Of a stretch of 64,000 bases of DNA, positions 26,158 through 35,073 are shown one piece after another. The DNA lies in contig NZ_MLFR01000003.1 in assembly GCF_002095475.1 (NCBI RefSeq), positions 124,001 through 188,000 on the forward strand. The letters are read 5' to 3'. This stretch comes from Pantoea rwandensis. Its GTDB lineage: Bacteria; Pseudomonadota; Gammaproteobacteria; Enterobacterales; Enterobacteriaceae. A model generated the notes under the pieces. That model ran no database searches, was not told the origin of the DNA, and saw only the letters and a list, made by a program, of their open reading frames with translations. Position 1 is the first letter of the stretch; each line of letters opens with the position of its first letter. The translations under genes and the position numbers were made by a program.

Positions 26158-27216
26158 ATGATCAAAGCCTGCCTTCGCTTGCTGTTGCTTTGCACCGTCG
26201 CACTGTTCAGCGTCAATACGCTGGCCGCCGACAAACCCTCCTTCAAGATCTGCTGGTCCATTTATGCGGGCTGGATGCCATGGGATTACGCCCAACAAAG
26301 CGGCATCGTGAAAAAATGGGCTGACAAATACGGCATTGATATCCAGTTTGTGCAGGTCAATGACTACATCGAGTCGGTGAATCAGTACACCGCGGGTGGC
26401 TTTGACGGCTGCACCATGACCAACATGGATGCGCTGACTATTCCTGCCACCGGCGGCGTGGACAGCACGGCGCTGATTGTTGGCGACTACTCCAATGGCA
26501 ATGACGGCATTCTGCTGAAAGGCAAAGGCAACATTGCCTCGCTCAAAGGCAAGCCGATCAATCTGGTCGAACTCTCCGTCTCTCACTATCTGCTGGCGCG
26601 TGCACTGGAGAAATCCGGCATGAGTGAGAAGGATGTCAAAGTGGTGAACACCGCCGATGCCGATCTGGTGGCAGCGTTTGGCACCTCGGACGTGCACTCT
26701 ATCGTGACCTGGAACCCGCTGTTGGCCGAAGCTGAAAAACAGCCGGACAGCCATTTAATTTTCTCTTCAGCACAAATTCCTGGCGAAATTCTCGATTTGC
26801 TGGTGGTAAATACCGCCACCTTGAAAAAGTATCCGCAGCTGGGCAAGGCGCTGACCGGTGCCTGGTATGAAACCCTGAAAACCATGTCCGGCGCGAGTGA
26901 CAGCGCCAAAGCTGCCCGCACGCAAATGGCGCAGGCTTCCGGCACCGATCTGGCGGGCTTCGATCAGCAGCTGGCCGCCACTCACTTGTTCAGCGATGCC
27001 AAAACCACCCTCGATTTTGTCGACAGCCCGCAGCTGAAAGCCACCATGCAGTTGGTCGCTGAGTTTTCCTTTAAACACGGTTTACTGGGTGAAGCCGCAC
27101 CGAGTGCCGATGTAGTGGGCGTGGAAACACCAGCAGGCAACTGGGGTGATACCGGCAACCTGAAACTGCGCTTCACCGATGAGTTCACCAAACTGGCCGC
27201 CGCTGGCCAGCTGTAA
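26158..27216 (+). CDS. Guanidine operon ABC transporter, substrate-binding protein
   Basis: A 352-residue NitT/TauT-type periplasmic binding protein. The signal peptide is MIKACLRLLLLCTVALFSVNTLA, cleaved before ADKPSFKICW. The mature start KICWSIYAGWMPWDYAQQSGIVKKWADKYG is typical of ykkC-associated 'putative urea' binding proteins. The ATG at 26158 follows AGAGGAA and the riboswitch terminator; the frame is open further upstream through the riboswitch but is not coding there. Being first in a guanidine-I operon with a guanidine carboxylase, it probably binds guanidine; no binding data can be read from sequence. Confidence 0.88.
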   Translation: MIKACLRLLLLCTVALFSVNTLAADKPSFKICWSIYAGWMPWDYAQQSGIVKKWADKYGIDIQFVQVNDYIESVNQYTAGGFDGCTMTNMDALTIPATGGVDSTALIVGDYSNGNDGILLKGKGNIASLKGKPINLVELSVSHYLLARALEKSGMSEKDVKVVNTADADLVAAFGTSDVHSIVTWNPLLAEAEKQPDSHLIFSSAQIPGEILDLLVVNTATLKKYPQLGKALTGAWYETLKTMSGASDSAKAARTQMAQASGTDLAGFDQQLAATHLFSDAKTTLDFVDSPQLKATMQLVAEFSFKHGLLGEAAPSADVVGVETPAGNWGDTGNLKLRFTDEFTKLAAAGQL

Positions 27217-27224
27217 GCGAGACG

Positions 27225-28043
27225 ATGCCGATGCGTAAATTGATCAACTACCAACCGCTGCCGCTCGGTCGCCTGCTGCTTGGCATCCTGCCGCTGCTGG
27301 CGCTGCTGCTGGTCTATCTGTTCGCGTCGGATGCGCGTCTCAGCCTGAACGCCGCAGACAAACTGTTGCCGGGGTTTAACGCCATGGGGGACGCCATCAG
27401 TCGCATGGCGTTTCAGCCCAGCCCACGCACCGGTGAATATCTGCTGTGGACTGACACCGTCGCCAGCTTGATACGTCTGCTCAGCGGCGTAGCAATCAGC
27501 GCACTGTTGGCGCTGGCGATTGGCCTGTTCACCGGCGCGCTGCCGGTGGTCCGCGCGGTATTAGCACCGCTGGTCACAGTGGTGGCGCTCGTGCCGCCGC
27601 TGGCGATTCTGCCCATTCTGTTTATCTGCTTTGGCCTCGGCGAAGTCTCGAAAGTGGTGCTGATTGTCATTGGCATTACCCCGCTGATTGCACGTGATTT
27701 GCAGCTGCAGGTGGAGAAAATCCCGCGCGAGCAGCTGGTGAAAGCGCAGACCTTGGGTGGGCACAGCGCGCAGATTTTGTGGCGCGTGATCTTGCCGCAG
27801 ATGATGCCGCGTCTGCTGGATGCGGTGCGTTTGTCGCTGGCGTCGGCGTGGCTGTTCCTGATTGCTGCTGAAGCGATTGCCGCCACCGAAGGGTTGGGTT
27901 ACCGCATCTTCCTGATGCGTCGTTACCTGGCGATGGACGTCATTTTACCGTACGTGGCGTGGATCGCGCTGCTGGCCTTTATCCTCGACCTGCTGCTGCG
28001 GCTGATTAGCCGTCGCTGCTGGCCGTGGTATCACGCGAAATGA
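27225..28043 (+). CDS. Guanidine operon ABC transporter, permease
   Basis: A 272-residue inner-membrane permease of the NitT/TauT (SsuC/TauC-like) type with six predicted spans and the EAA coupling loop IPREQLVKAQTLGGHSAQILWRVILPQMMPRLLDAVR. An ATG six bases later (27231) is an equally plausible start. It lies eight bases after the binding-protein gene and overlaps no other real gene. Confidence 0.88.
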   Translation: MPMRKLINYQPLPLGRLLLGILPLLALLLVYLFASDARLSLNAADKLLPGFNAMGDAISRMAFQPSPRTGEYLLWTDTVASLIRLLSGVAISALLALAIGLFTGALPVVRAVLAPLVTVVALVPPLAILPILFICFGLGEVSKVVLIVIGITPLIARDLQLQVEKIPREQLVKAQTLGGHSAQILWRVILPQMMPRLLDAVRLSLASAWLFLIAAEAIAATEGLGYRIFLMRRYLAMDVILPYVAWIALLAFILDLLLRLISRRCWPWYHAK

Positions 28044-28057
28044 TTCAGGAGCGAACC

Positions 28058-28819
28058 ATGCCATTACTGCAACTGAAAAACCTCGAAAAACATTACGGCG
28101 ATCAGGTGGTGCTGGAGCGTCTCAACATCAACGTCGAGCAGGGCGAGTTTGTGGCGATTGTCGGGGCGTCCGGCTGTGGCAAAACCACCTTCCTTAACAT
28201 GCTGCTCGGCACCGAATCGCCGACCAAAGGGCAACTTCTGCTGGACGGCGAACCGATTCCCGATGAACCCGATGCTCATCGCGGTGTGGTGTTTCAGCGT
28301 TACTCGGTGTTTCCCCATCTGACGGTGCTCGGCAACGTGATGCTAGCGGAAGAATTCAGCACCGCTCGCTGGCTGGGCCGCGTCTGGGGTAAGAAACGAC
28401 AAGAAATTCGCCAGCGGGCGCAGGCGATGTTGGCACAAGTTGGCCTGGAACATGCGCAGAGTAAGTATCCACACCAGCTCTCGGGCGGCATGCAGCAACG
28501 CCTGGCGCTGGCGCAGGCACTGATGAAGCAGCCGCGCATCCTGTTACTCGACGAACCTTTTGGTGCGCTCGATCCCGGCATCCGCAGTGAAATGCACCAG
28601 CTGATTACTCAACTGTGGCAGCAGCACAACCTGACCATTTTTATGATCACCCACGACCTGAAAGAGGGCTTCAGCCTGGCTTCACGCCTGCTGGTGTTCG
28701 ACAAACTGCGTCATGACCCACATGCGCCGGAAGCTTGGGGCGCCACCATTACTTACGACCTGCCGCTCGACCGCGATCAGCCTGCTGCTGGCCTGCCGTC
28801 TGAGCCGCAAGTGGCTTAA
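28058..28819 (+). CDS. Guanidine operon ABC transporter, ATPase
   Basis: A 253-residue ATPase: Walker A GASGCGKTT (about residues 37-45), Q-loop VVFQRYSVFPHLTV, signature LSGGMQQRLALAQALM, Walker B ILLLDEPFGALDP and H-loop MITHDLKEG. It belongs to the nitrate/taurine importer ATPases. The start at 28058 has AGGAG upstream; the longer frame from 28025 overlaps the permease and is not needed. Confidence 0.9.
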   Translation: MPLLQLKNLEKHYGDQVVLERLNINVEQGEFVAIVGASGCGKTTFLNMLLGTESPTKGQLLLDGEPIPDEPDAHRGVVFQRYSVFPHLTVLGNVMLAEEFSTARWLGRVWGKKRQEIRQRAQAMLAQVGLEHAQSKYPHQLSGGMQQRLALAQALMKQPRILLLDEPFGALDPGIRSEMHQLITQLWQQHNLTIFMITHDLKEGFSLASRLLVFDKLRHDPHAPEAWGATITYDLPLDRDQPAAGLPSEPQVA

Positions 28820-28830
28820 AGGAGAAGAGT

Positions 28831-29538
28831 ATGAATGCCTATCAAACACGTTTGCCAGCAGGGTCGCACTGGTCACTGGTGATGCGCAGCGGAACTGCCC
28901 TGGCGTTAACCGATATCGAAGGGGGGGCCAACGTGGGCCTGTTGTTTTACAACCCCGAAAACCTGCTGGAGCGGTACAACGCACCCGACACCCTGAAATG
29001 CCAGCACACGTTTCGCCTTACGGAAGGCCACTGCTTGTATTCCGATATGGGACGTATTTTCTGCGGTATCGAGCAGGACAGCTTTGGTTGGCACGAAACG
29101 GTGTGTGGCACGCTAAACGCCCAGCAAACTGCCGCCCGTTTTGGCGTCAGTGATTATCAGGAAGCGCGCAATCTGCGCCACCAAAATGGCTATGACAGCT
29201 TCCTGACTGAACTGGCGAAATACGGTCTAGGCCATCGTGATATGGCAGCCTGTCTCAATTTGTTTGCTCAGGTTCGGGCTGATGACAACGGTACGCTACA
29301 ACTCGAAAAGCAGGGTGCACCCGGTGCAAGTGTGCGTCTGCGCTTCGCCATGGACACGCTGGTGATTCTGCACACCTGTCCACATCCCTTGACCACGGCC
29401 AGCGATTATCCGCGTCAGTCCGTGCAGATCGAACTCGATAGCCAGCGCACGCCGCTACCTGAAGTTTGTCTTCAACGCGGTGAAAACCAGCGTGGCCTGC
29501 GCAACAACTCGCTGTATCAGCTGCAAGGAGAAGTGTGA
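28831..29538 (+). CDS. DUF1989 protein, carboxyguanidine deiminase subunit (UAAP1-type)
   Basis: A 235-residue DUF1989 protein, formerly 'urea amidolyase-associated protein 1'. Family marks are ALALTDIEGGANVGLLFYNPENLLERYNAPDTLKCQHTFRLTEGHCLYSDMGR and CGTLNAQQ...NGYDSFLTELAKYGLGHRDMAACLNLF, with cysteines and histidines able to bind metal. Published work on guanidine degradation shows that such DUF1989 pairs (CgdAB) deiminate carboxyguanidine to allophanate. Here the operon places it between transporter and carboxylase. Its stop overlaps the next start (TGATG), which suits a heteromeric enzyme. Confidence 0.85.
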   Translation: MNAYQTRLPAGSHWSLVMRSGTALALTDIEGGANVGLLFYNPENLLERYNAPDTLKCQHTFRLTEGHCLYSDMGRIFCGIEQDSFGWHETVCGTLNAQQTAARFGVSDYQEARNLRHQNGYDSFLTELAKYGLGHRDMAACLNLFAQVRADDNGTLQLEKQGAPGASVRLRFAMDTLVILHTCPHPLTTASDYPRQSVQIELDSQRTPLPEVCLQRGENQRGLRNNSLYQLQGEV

Positions 29539-30173
29539 TGATCAATGAAAGTGTGCTTAATCTTGCCGACGCGCAGTTCCAGCAACAGGTGAACGCCGGT
29601 GATTACTGGCTCCAGCGCATTGAAACAGGCCAGACATTGCGTATTACCGACCTGGAAGGTAATCAGGCGGCAGATACCCTGTTCTTTAATGCCGACGACA
29701 CTGCCGAGCGCTACAGCATGAGCGATACGTTGCGCGGGCAGAAGAACGTTTTTCTCACCGCGGGCAGCGTGCTGCGTTCCAACTTAGATCGCCCGATGTT
29801 GACGCTCACCGCAGATACCTGTGGTCGCCACGATACGCTGGGCGGCGCCTGTTCCTGTGAGAGCAACACCGTGCGCTACGACCTGGAAAAACGCCACATG
29901 CACTCCTGCCGTGACAGCTGGATGCTGGCAGTAGCAGCGAATCCGGCCTTCGGTCTGACGCGGCGCGACATTACCCACAACATCAACTTCTTTATGAATG
30001 TGCCAGTGACGCACGAGGGTGGCTTGACCTTCGCTGACGGGATCTCTGCTCCGGGCAAATATGTCGAGATGGTGGCGGAGATGAATATCCTGGTACTGAT
30101 CTCCAACTGTCCGCAGCTTAATAATCCCTGTAACGGTTACAACCCGACGCCGATCTTAGTCAGCGTGTGGTGA
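29538..30173 (+). CDS. DUF1989 protein, carboxyguanidine deiminase subunit (UAAP2-type)
   Basis: A 211-residue DUF1989 protein, formerly 'urea amidolyase-associated protein 2', the presumed partner of the preceding gene. It shows ITDLEGNQAADTLFFNADDTAERYSMSDTLRGQKNVFLTAGSVLRSNLDRPM, then CGRHDTLGGACSCESNTVRY with clustered cysteines and the C-terminal SNCPQLNNPCNGYNPTPI. The ATG at 29538 shares a base with the preceding stop and was preferred to the GTG three bases earlier. An intergenic gap of 80 bases containing a guanidine-II riboswitch separates it from the carboxylase. Confidence 0.85.
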   Translation: MINESVLNLADAQFQQQVNAGDYWLQRIETGQTLRITDLEGNQAADTLFFNADDTAERYSMSDTLRGQKNVFLTAGSVLRSNLDRPMLTLTADTCGRHDTLGGACSCESNTVRYDLEKRHMHSCRDSWMLAVAANPAFGLTRRDITHNINFFMNVPVTHEGGLTFADGISAPGKYVEMVAEMNILVLISNCPQLNNPCNGYNPTPILVSVW

Positions 30174-30184
30174 ATCTTTGACGC

Positions 30185-30233
30185 AACGGGACGACCCGTT
30201 TTTAGCCGTCATTGTTCATGCAGGACGACCTGC
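30185..30233 (+). ncRNA. Guanidine-II riboswitch (mini-ykkC class)
   Basis: Two short hairpins with identical ACGA tetraloops occur in tandem. The first is AACGGG-ACGA-CCCGTT (30185-30200); the second is GCAGG-ACGA-CCTGC (30220-30233). They share the core GGACGACC and are separated by 19 bases. Two GG-ACGR-CC hairpins in tandem define the mini-ykkC/guanidine-II class, which binds one guanidinium per loop. The second hairpin ends eight bases before the purine-rich ribosome-binding site of the carboxylase gene, so translational control is likely. Confidence 0.88.
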
Positions 30234-30253
30234 CGTAATAAGAGATTTCACCC

Positions 30254-33200
30254 ATGATTGATCGCGTATTGATTGCCAACCGTGGCGCGATTGCCGTGCG
30301 CATTATCCGGACCCTGCAAGCCATGAATATTCGGGCGATTGCGGTCTATGCCGAAGCCGACCGCCACGCGCGCCATGTGCGGCTGGCCGATGAAGCCTGG
30401 TCACTGGGCGAGGGCCAGGTCCGAGATACCTACCTCAACCAGCAAAAAATACTGGAAATTGCCGCGCAGAGTGGGGCGCAGGCTCTGCATCCGGGTTACG
30501 GTTTCCTCAGTGAAAATCCTGAGTTTGTCACGCGCTGTGAAGCGGCTGGCGTGCAGTTCCTCGGCCCGAGTGCCGAGCAGATGGCCGCGTTCGGTTTGAA
30601 ACATCATGCGCGTGCGCTGGCACAGGAAAATCAGGTGCCCCTGTTGCCAGGCAGTGGTTTGCTGACTTCGCTGGACGAAGCACACGTCATGGCGAAACAG
30701 ATTGGCTACCCGGTGATGCTGAAAAGCACCGCCGGTGGTGGCGGTATTGGCATGCAGCGCTGTGATGATGCCAGACAGTTAAATGCGGCGTTTACGCGTG
30801 TTAAACGACTGGCGGGCAATAATTTCGCCGATGATGGTGTATTTTTAGAGAAGTTTATCGCTCGCGCGCGTCACATTGAGGTGCAGATTTTCGGCGATGG
30901 GGCCGGCAATGTGATTGCCCTCGGCGAGCGAGATTGTTCCGCCCAGCGCCGCAACCAGAAAGTGCTGGAAGAAACGCCCGCGCCGGGATTGAGCGATGCG
31001 GTACGTGCCGAGCTACAGGCTACGGCGGTGCGGCTGGCGTGCGCGGTCAACTACCGCAGCGCGGGTACCGTGGAGTATGTCTACGATGATGCCAGCCAGC
31101 AGTTCTGGTTCCTCGAAGTGAACACGCGCTTACAGGTGGAGCACGGCGTAACTGAAATGGTGTACGGCGTGGATTTGGTGCGCTGGATGGTGGAACTGGC
31201 GCAGCAAACGTTGCCGTCGCTGCACACCTTAACGACTGAAGCGCAAGGCCATGCTATTCAGGTGCGCCTGTACGCCGAAGATCCGGCCAAACAGTTCCAA
31301 CCGAGTGCCGGTTTGCTCAGCCACGTACATTTTCCGACGAAGAGTGAAAACGCCACGTTGCGCATCGACAGCAGCGTGGAGACCGGCATGGAGGTGTCGC
31401 CGTTCTACGATCCGATGCTGGCAAAAGTGATTGTGCATGCGGCCAGCCGAGAAGGGGCATTGCACAGCATGGCGCAAGTGCTGGATGCTACCGAGCTGTA
31501 CGGTATCGAAACCAATCTGCTGTGGTTGCGCCATCTCTGTTCGCTGCCAGAAATCCAGCAGGGCCGCATCATCACCGCCACTTTGGGCGGCGTGCAGTGG
31601 CAGCCGCCCACGCTGGATATTCTCAGCGGCGGCACCTTAACTACGGTGCAGGATGCGCCTGGCCGCGTCGGGTATTGGCATGTTGGTGTGCCGCCGTCCG
31701 GCCCGTTTGACAGCCGTGCGTTCCAGTTAGGTAATCGCCTGCTGAATAACGACGCGCAGGCGGCAGGACTGGAAATCACCCTGCGTGGCCCCACGCTGCG
31801 TTTTAACCAGACGTGCAGTTTTGTCATCACCGGGGCACTGATTGCCGCGCAGCTAGATCAGCAGACGCTAACGATGCACCAGATTGTCACCGCACAGGCT
31901 GGGCAAACCCTGACGCTGGGCGATATCAGTGAGGGATGCCGCAGCTATCTGCTGCTGGCAGGGGGCTTGAATACCCCGCGCTATCTCGGCAGCCGGAGTA
32001 CCTTTACGCTGGGTAAATTTGGTGGTCATGCCGGGCGCGCTTTGCGTGCGGGCGACGTGTTGCATCTTGCCGATCCACAGGTGCTGGCAACGGCAGAGTT
32101 GCCTGGCGAGCTGGTGCCGGAACTCAATGGTGAGTGGCAATTACGGGTGATTTACGGTCCGCACGGTGCGCCGACTTTCTTTACCGATGAGGACATCACT
32201 GAATTCTTTGCCGCTGAGTGGCAGGTGCACTACAACTCCAGCCGTACCGGCATTCGCCTGATCGGACCGAAACCGACCTGGGCACGCAGCGACGGCGGCG
32301 AAGCGGGGATGCACCCCTCCAACATTCACGACAATGCTTACGCCTTTGGCACGGTGGATTTTACCGGAGATATGCCGGTTATACTCGGCCCGGACGGCCC
32401 CTCACTCGGTGGATTCGTCTGTCCGGCCACGGTGATCGAAGCCGATCTGTGGAAGCTCGGACAGCTCAAAGCTGGGGATCGTGTGCGCTTCTTGCCGATC
32501 GATCTTAACAGTGCAGATCAACTGGCGCAGGCAGAGCGTGAAGCGATCATCAAACTGCAATCAGCACCGCTTACAGTGAATGCGTCGCTGCCCCTTATTG
32601 ATCCGCTATTGCACCATCAGGTGGCAGAAAATGGCCGTCCATCGCTCAGTGTGCGTGCGGCAGGTGACCGCTTCCTGTTGGTGGAGTACGGCGATTTGAT
32701 GCTGGATATCGCCTTGCGTTTCCGCGTGCACGCGTTAATGCAACAGCTGGAAGCCCATCCGCTGCCGGGTCAGCTGGAATTAACGCCGGGCATTCGTTCG
32801 CTGCAGGTGCACTACGATGCACAGCGCTGTGCAAGAAGTGAGCTGTTGGCGCAAATTTTGCAGATTGATAGAGAGCTGGGCGATCTCAGCGAGGCCGCCG
32901 TGCCATCGCGCACCGTGTGGTTACCGCTCAGTTGGGATGATGCTGCATGCCGTGAGGCCATTACCCGCTACAGCCAGTCTGTGCGCCCTAATGCGCCCTG
33001 GTGCCCCAGCAATATTGAATTTATCCGCCGCATCAATGGCCTTTCCAGCATTGATGAGGTGAAGGAGATCGTGTTCAGCGCCGCTTATCTGGTGATGGGA
33101 TTGGGCGATGTCTATCTCGGTGCTCCCGTGGCAACGCCGCTCGATCCGCGCCATCGACTGGTGACCACTAAGTACAATCCGGCTCGCACCTGGACAGCGG

Positions 33201-33853
33201 AAAACTCGGTGGGCATTGGCGGCGCTTACATGTGTGTATATGGGATGGAAGGGCCGGGCGGCTATCAGTTTGTCGGGCGTACCATGCAGATGTGGAACCG
33301 CGATCGACAAACCGCTGCATTCACTCAGCCGTGGCTGCTGCGCTTCTTTGATCAAATTCGTTTTTATCCGGTTAGCGCCGAGGAATTGCTCACCATTCGC
33401 GAGCGTTTCCCGTGGGGTGACTATCCGCTGCGCAGCGAAGAGGGCGAATTCCGCCTCGCAGATTATCAGGCGATGCTGGTCGAGCAGGCTGAAGATATCG
33501 ACGCCTTCCAGCAGCAACGTCAGCAGGCATTTGACAGTGAGTTGGCGCGCTGGCGCGCTGAAGGGCAATTCACCTTCGACAGCCAGTTACAAGAACAAAG
33601 CGTCGAAGAGATTACGGTGCCTGCAGGGTGTAGCCCGGTAGAGAGCCAGGTGGCGGGCAGCGTGTGGCAATGGTTGGTTGATGAAGGCAGTGAGATTGAA
33701 GCGGGCGCCACGGTAGGCATTCTCGAATCAATGAAGATGGAAATCCCGATCGTGGCGCCAGTCAGTGGAAAAATCCATAGTTTCTATCGGCAGGCGGGGC
33801 AGCAAGTGCAGGCGGGTCAGTTACTTATGGTGATCGATCCTTCTGCGACATAA
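30254..33853 (+). CDS. Biotin-dependent guanidine carboxylase (urea carboxylase family)
   Basis: A 1199-residue multidomain enzyme that carboxylates guanidine (or urea) using ATP and bicarbonate. Residues about 1-450 form a biotin carboxylase (HPGYGFLSENPEF, ATP-grasp loop KSTAGGGGIGMQ, NTRLQVEH). Residues about 455-800 are an AHS2/KipA-like domain (LSGGTLTTVQDAPGRVGYW), about 810-1010 an AHS1/KipI-like domain, and the C terminus a biotinyl domain with biotin-lysine K1161 in ESMKME. The family was long called urea carboxylase. Its guanidine-responsive riboswitches and DUF1989 partners point to guanidine as the real substrate. No allophanate hydrolase gene follows. Confidence 0.92.
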   Translation: MIDRVLIANRGAIAVRIIRTLQAMNIRAIAVYAEADRHARHVRLADEAWSLGEGQVRDTYLNQQKILEIAAQSGAQALHPGYGFLSENPEFVTRCEAAGVQFLGPSAEQMAAFGLKHHARALAQENQVPLLPGSGLLTSLDEAHVMAKQIGYPVMLKSTAGGGGIGMQRCDDARQLNAAFTRVKRLAGNNFADDGVFLEKFIARARHIEVQIFGDGAGNVIALGERDCSAQRRNQKVLEETPAPGLSDAVRAELQATAVRLACAVNYRSAGTVEYVYDDASQQFWFLEVNTRLQVEHGVTEMVYGVDLVRWMVELAQQTLPSLHTLTTEAQGHAIQVRLYAEDPAKQFQPSAGLLSHVHFPTKSENATLRIDSSVETGMEVSPFYDPMLAKVIVHAASREGALHSMAQVLDATELYGIETNLLWLRHLCSLPEIQQGRIITATLGGVQWQPPTLDILSGGTLTTVQDAPGRVGYWHVGVPPSGPFDSRAFQLGNRLLNNDAQAAGLEITLRGPTLRFNQTCSFVITGALIAAQLDQQTLTMHQIVTAQAGQTLTLGDISEGCRSYLLLAGGLNTPRYLGSRSTFTLGKFGGHAGRALRAGDVLHLADPQVLATAELPGELVPELNGEWQLRVIYGPHGAPTFFTDEDITEFFAAEWQVHYNSSRTGIRLIGPKPTWARSDGGEAGMHPSNIHDNAYAFGTVDFTGDMPVILGPDGPSLGGFVCPATVIEADLWKLGQLKAGDRVRFLPIDLNSADQLAQAEREAIIKLQSAPLTVNASLPLIDPLLHHQVAENGRPSLSVRAAGDRFLLVEYGDLMLDIALRFRVHALMQQLEAHPLPGQLELTPGIRSLQVHYDAQRCARSELLAQILQIDRELGDLSEAAVPSRTVWLPLSWDDAACREAITRYSQSVRPNAPWCPSNIEFIRRINGLSSIDEVKEIVFSAAYLVMGLGDVYLGAPVATPLDPRHRLVTTKYNPARTWTAENSVGIGGAYMCVYGMEGPGGYQFVGRTMQMWNRDRQTAAFTQPWLLRFFDQIRFYPVSAEELLTIRERFPWGDYPLRSEEGEFRLADYQAMLVEQAEDIDAFQQQRQQAFDSELARWRAEGQFTFDSQLQEQSVEEITVPAGCSPVESQVAGSVWQWLVDEGSEIEAGATVGILESMKMEIPIVAPVSGKIHSFYRQAGQQVQAGQLLMVIDPSAT

Positions 33854-34101
33854 GTAAGAACAAAATATAATCAGTAATCAGGCAGCAAAGCCGGGGATCT
33901 GACCCATACTAAGAGTCCCGGTTAATTGTTGCATTGCTCTGACATCTTTTCGCAGTGTGCAACAGGCTGTGTCCCGTAACGGTTTGATAAAAATAAAACT
34001 AAACCGCTGCGGGATGCAGCCTGATATGGCCGGTTTCAGCGCCCGGTGGCGCTTACCTCTCTACTTTCACGTGCTTCATAGTGAGTTTTAAGGAGTTCTC
34101 T
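33854..34101. other. Gap between the guanidine operon and yiaG
   Basis: No gene is seen. A possible hairpin (CCGGGGA ... TCCCGG, about 33892-33921) could end the guanidine operon, though without a strong T-run. The rest should hold the yiaG promoter. No toxin gene precedes yiaG. Confidence 0.4.
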
Positions 34102-34398
34102 ATGGATATAAAAGATCCAATGGTCGAGTTGCTCAGTAGCCTTGAGCAGATTGTTTTGACACGTGATGCACAGACTTCCGTATCAGAAATATCGCTCAAT
34201 CAGGTTTCAGTTCCCGAGCCGCAGCGTTTACGCGAAATGACCGGCATGCAGGTGGATGAATTCGCCCGCGTGATGGGGGTGAGCGTTTCATCTGTAAAAA
34301 GCTGGGAGGCGCAACGTACGCGCCCATCCGCTACGGCACGTAAACTGATGAAGTTGTTGCAAGCAAACCCGTATCTGGGGCGGCAACTGCTAGAGTAA
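34102..34398 (+). CDS. yiaG: YiaG, HTH transcriptional regulator
   Basis: A 98-residue DNA-binding protein. The N terminus MDIKDPMVELLSSLEQIV matches E. coli YiaG. The helix-turn-helix MQVDEFARVMGVSVSSVKSWEAQRTRPSATARKLMKLLQANP (about residues 54-95) is of the XRE/HigA2 type. AAGGAG precedes the ATG at 34102; the upstream in-frame ATG at 34081 is less likely. The targets of YiaG are not established. Confidence 0.87.
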   Translation: MDIKDPMVELLSSLEQIVLTRDAQTSVSEISLNQVSVPEPQRLREMTGMQVDEFARVMGVSVSSVKSWEAQRTRPSATARKLMKLLQANPYLGRQLLE

Positions 34399-34418
34399 GA
34401 TCGATTATCGGCTCTCTG

Positions 34419-34443
34419 ACCCGCCTGCACGGCGGGTTTTTTT
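34419..34443 (+). terminator. Intrinsic terminator of yiaG
   Basis: ACCCGCC pairs with GGCGGGT around TGCAC, followed by a run of Ts. It abuts the end of the convergent HD-domain gene. Confidence 0.85.
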
Positions 34444-35039
34444 CAACTCAACCCACCGTATTTCGCTGCCTGTTTCACAAACCAACTCTCCGGTACGCTG
34501 TGTGGCGGCTGCGCCAGTTGCCCAATACCGTGCTGAATAATCTGCTCGGCTTGAGTCCACAATTGCTTATCACCTTCATTTAACAGCTGAATCTGAATCT
34601 GTTTTTCCACCAGGTAGATACGGGCAAAGTGCGGATCAAATTGCACGATGGCGCGGGTATTATCGATAATGTCCGCCAGTTTGATGGTTTGCGCTTCGGG
34701 TGAGGCTTCAGCGGTGTGCCGGAAGTGCGCCAGTTTGCGCGCGGCGCGGTTCTTCGCGTCAGGCTGGGCACTGTCAGTGAGCATATCGACCAGTTGGGCG
34801 ACACGTAAGCCAAAGTGACTTTCAATATCCTGTAACGTACTCGGTGTATCTTCTACCGTGTCATGCAGCCAGGCGGCGGCAATCATCTGTTCATCATCGC
34901 TGACGCTGCGCACCAGTTCGGCCACTGCCGCCGGGTGCACAATGTAAGGCTCATCAGTGTATTTGCGACGCTGGCCTGCGGCGGCATGTGCCTGTGTGGC
35001 ATAACGGCGCGCTTGCTCTTCCAGTGAATCACGCATCAT
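34443..35039 (-). CDS. Small HD-domain hydrolase, SpoT/MESH1-like
   Basis: A 198-residue protein with a stand-alone HD domain of the RelA/SpoT hydrolase type. Expected metal and catalytic residues are H35 ([12 protein letters not shown]), H59-D60 with E63-D64 in [12 protein letters not shown], and D123/N127 in LADIIDNTR. There is no synthetase or TGS/ACT domain. By family it may hydrolyse (p)ppGpp or another nucleotide pyrophosphate. Two adjacent ATGs (35039 and 35036) follow AGGAG; either could be used. It is divergent from ohrR. Confidence 0.82.
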   Translation of the reverse strand: MMRDSLEEQARRYATQAHAAAGQRRKYTDEPYIVHPAAVAELVRSVSDDEQMIAAAWLHDTVEDTPSTLQDIESHFGLRVAQLVDMLTDSAQPDAKNRAARKLAHFRHTAEASPEAQTIKLADIIDNTRAIVQFDPHFARIYLVEKQIQIQLLNEGDKQLWTQAEQIIQHGIGQLAQPPHSVPESWFVKQAAKYGGLS

Positions 35040-35073
35040 TCATTCTCCTGAAGAAAAGTCGCTTGCAATTATC

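Noticed and set aside
34102-34398. Orphan antitoxin of a HigBA/NadS-type toxin-antitoxin pair
   Set aside because: The sequence matches E. coli YiaG and no toxin gene lies on either side.
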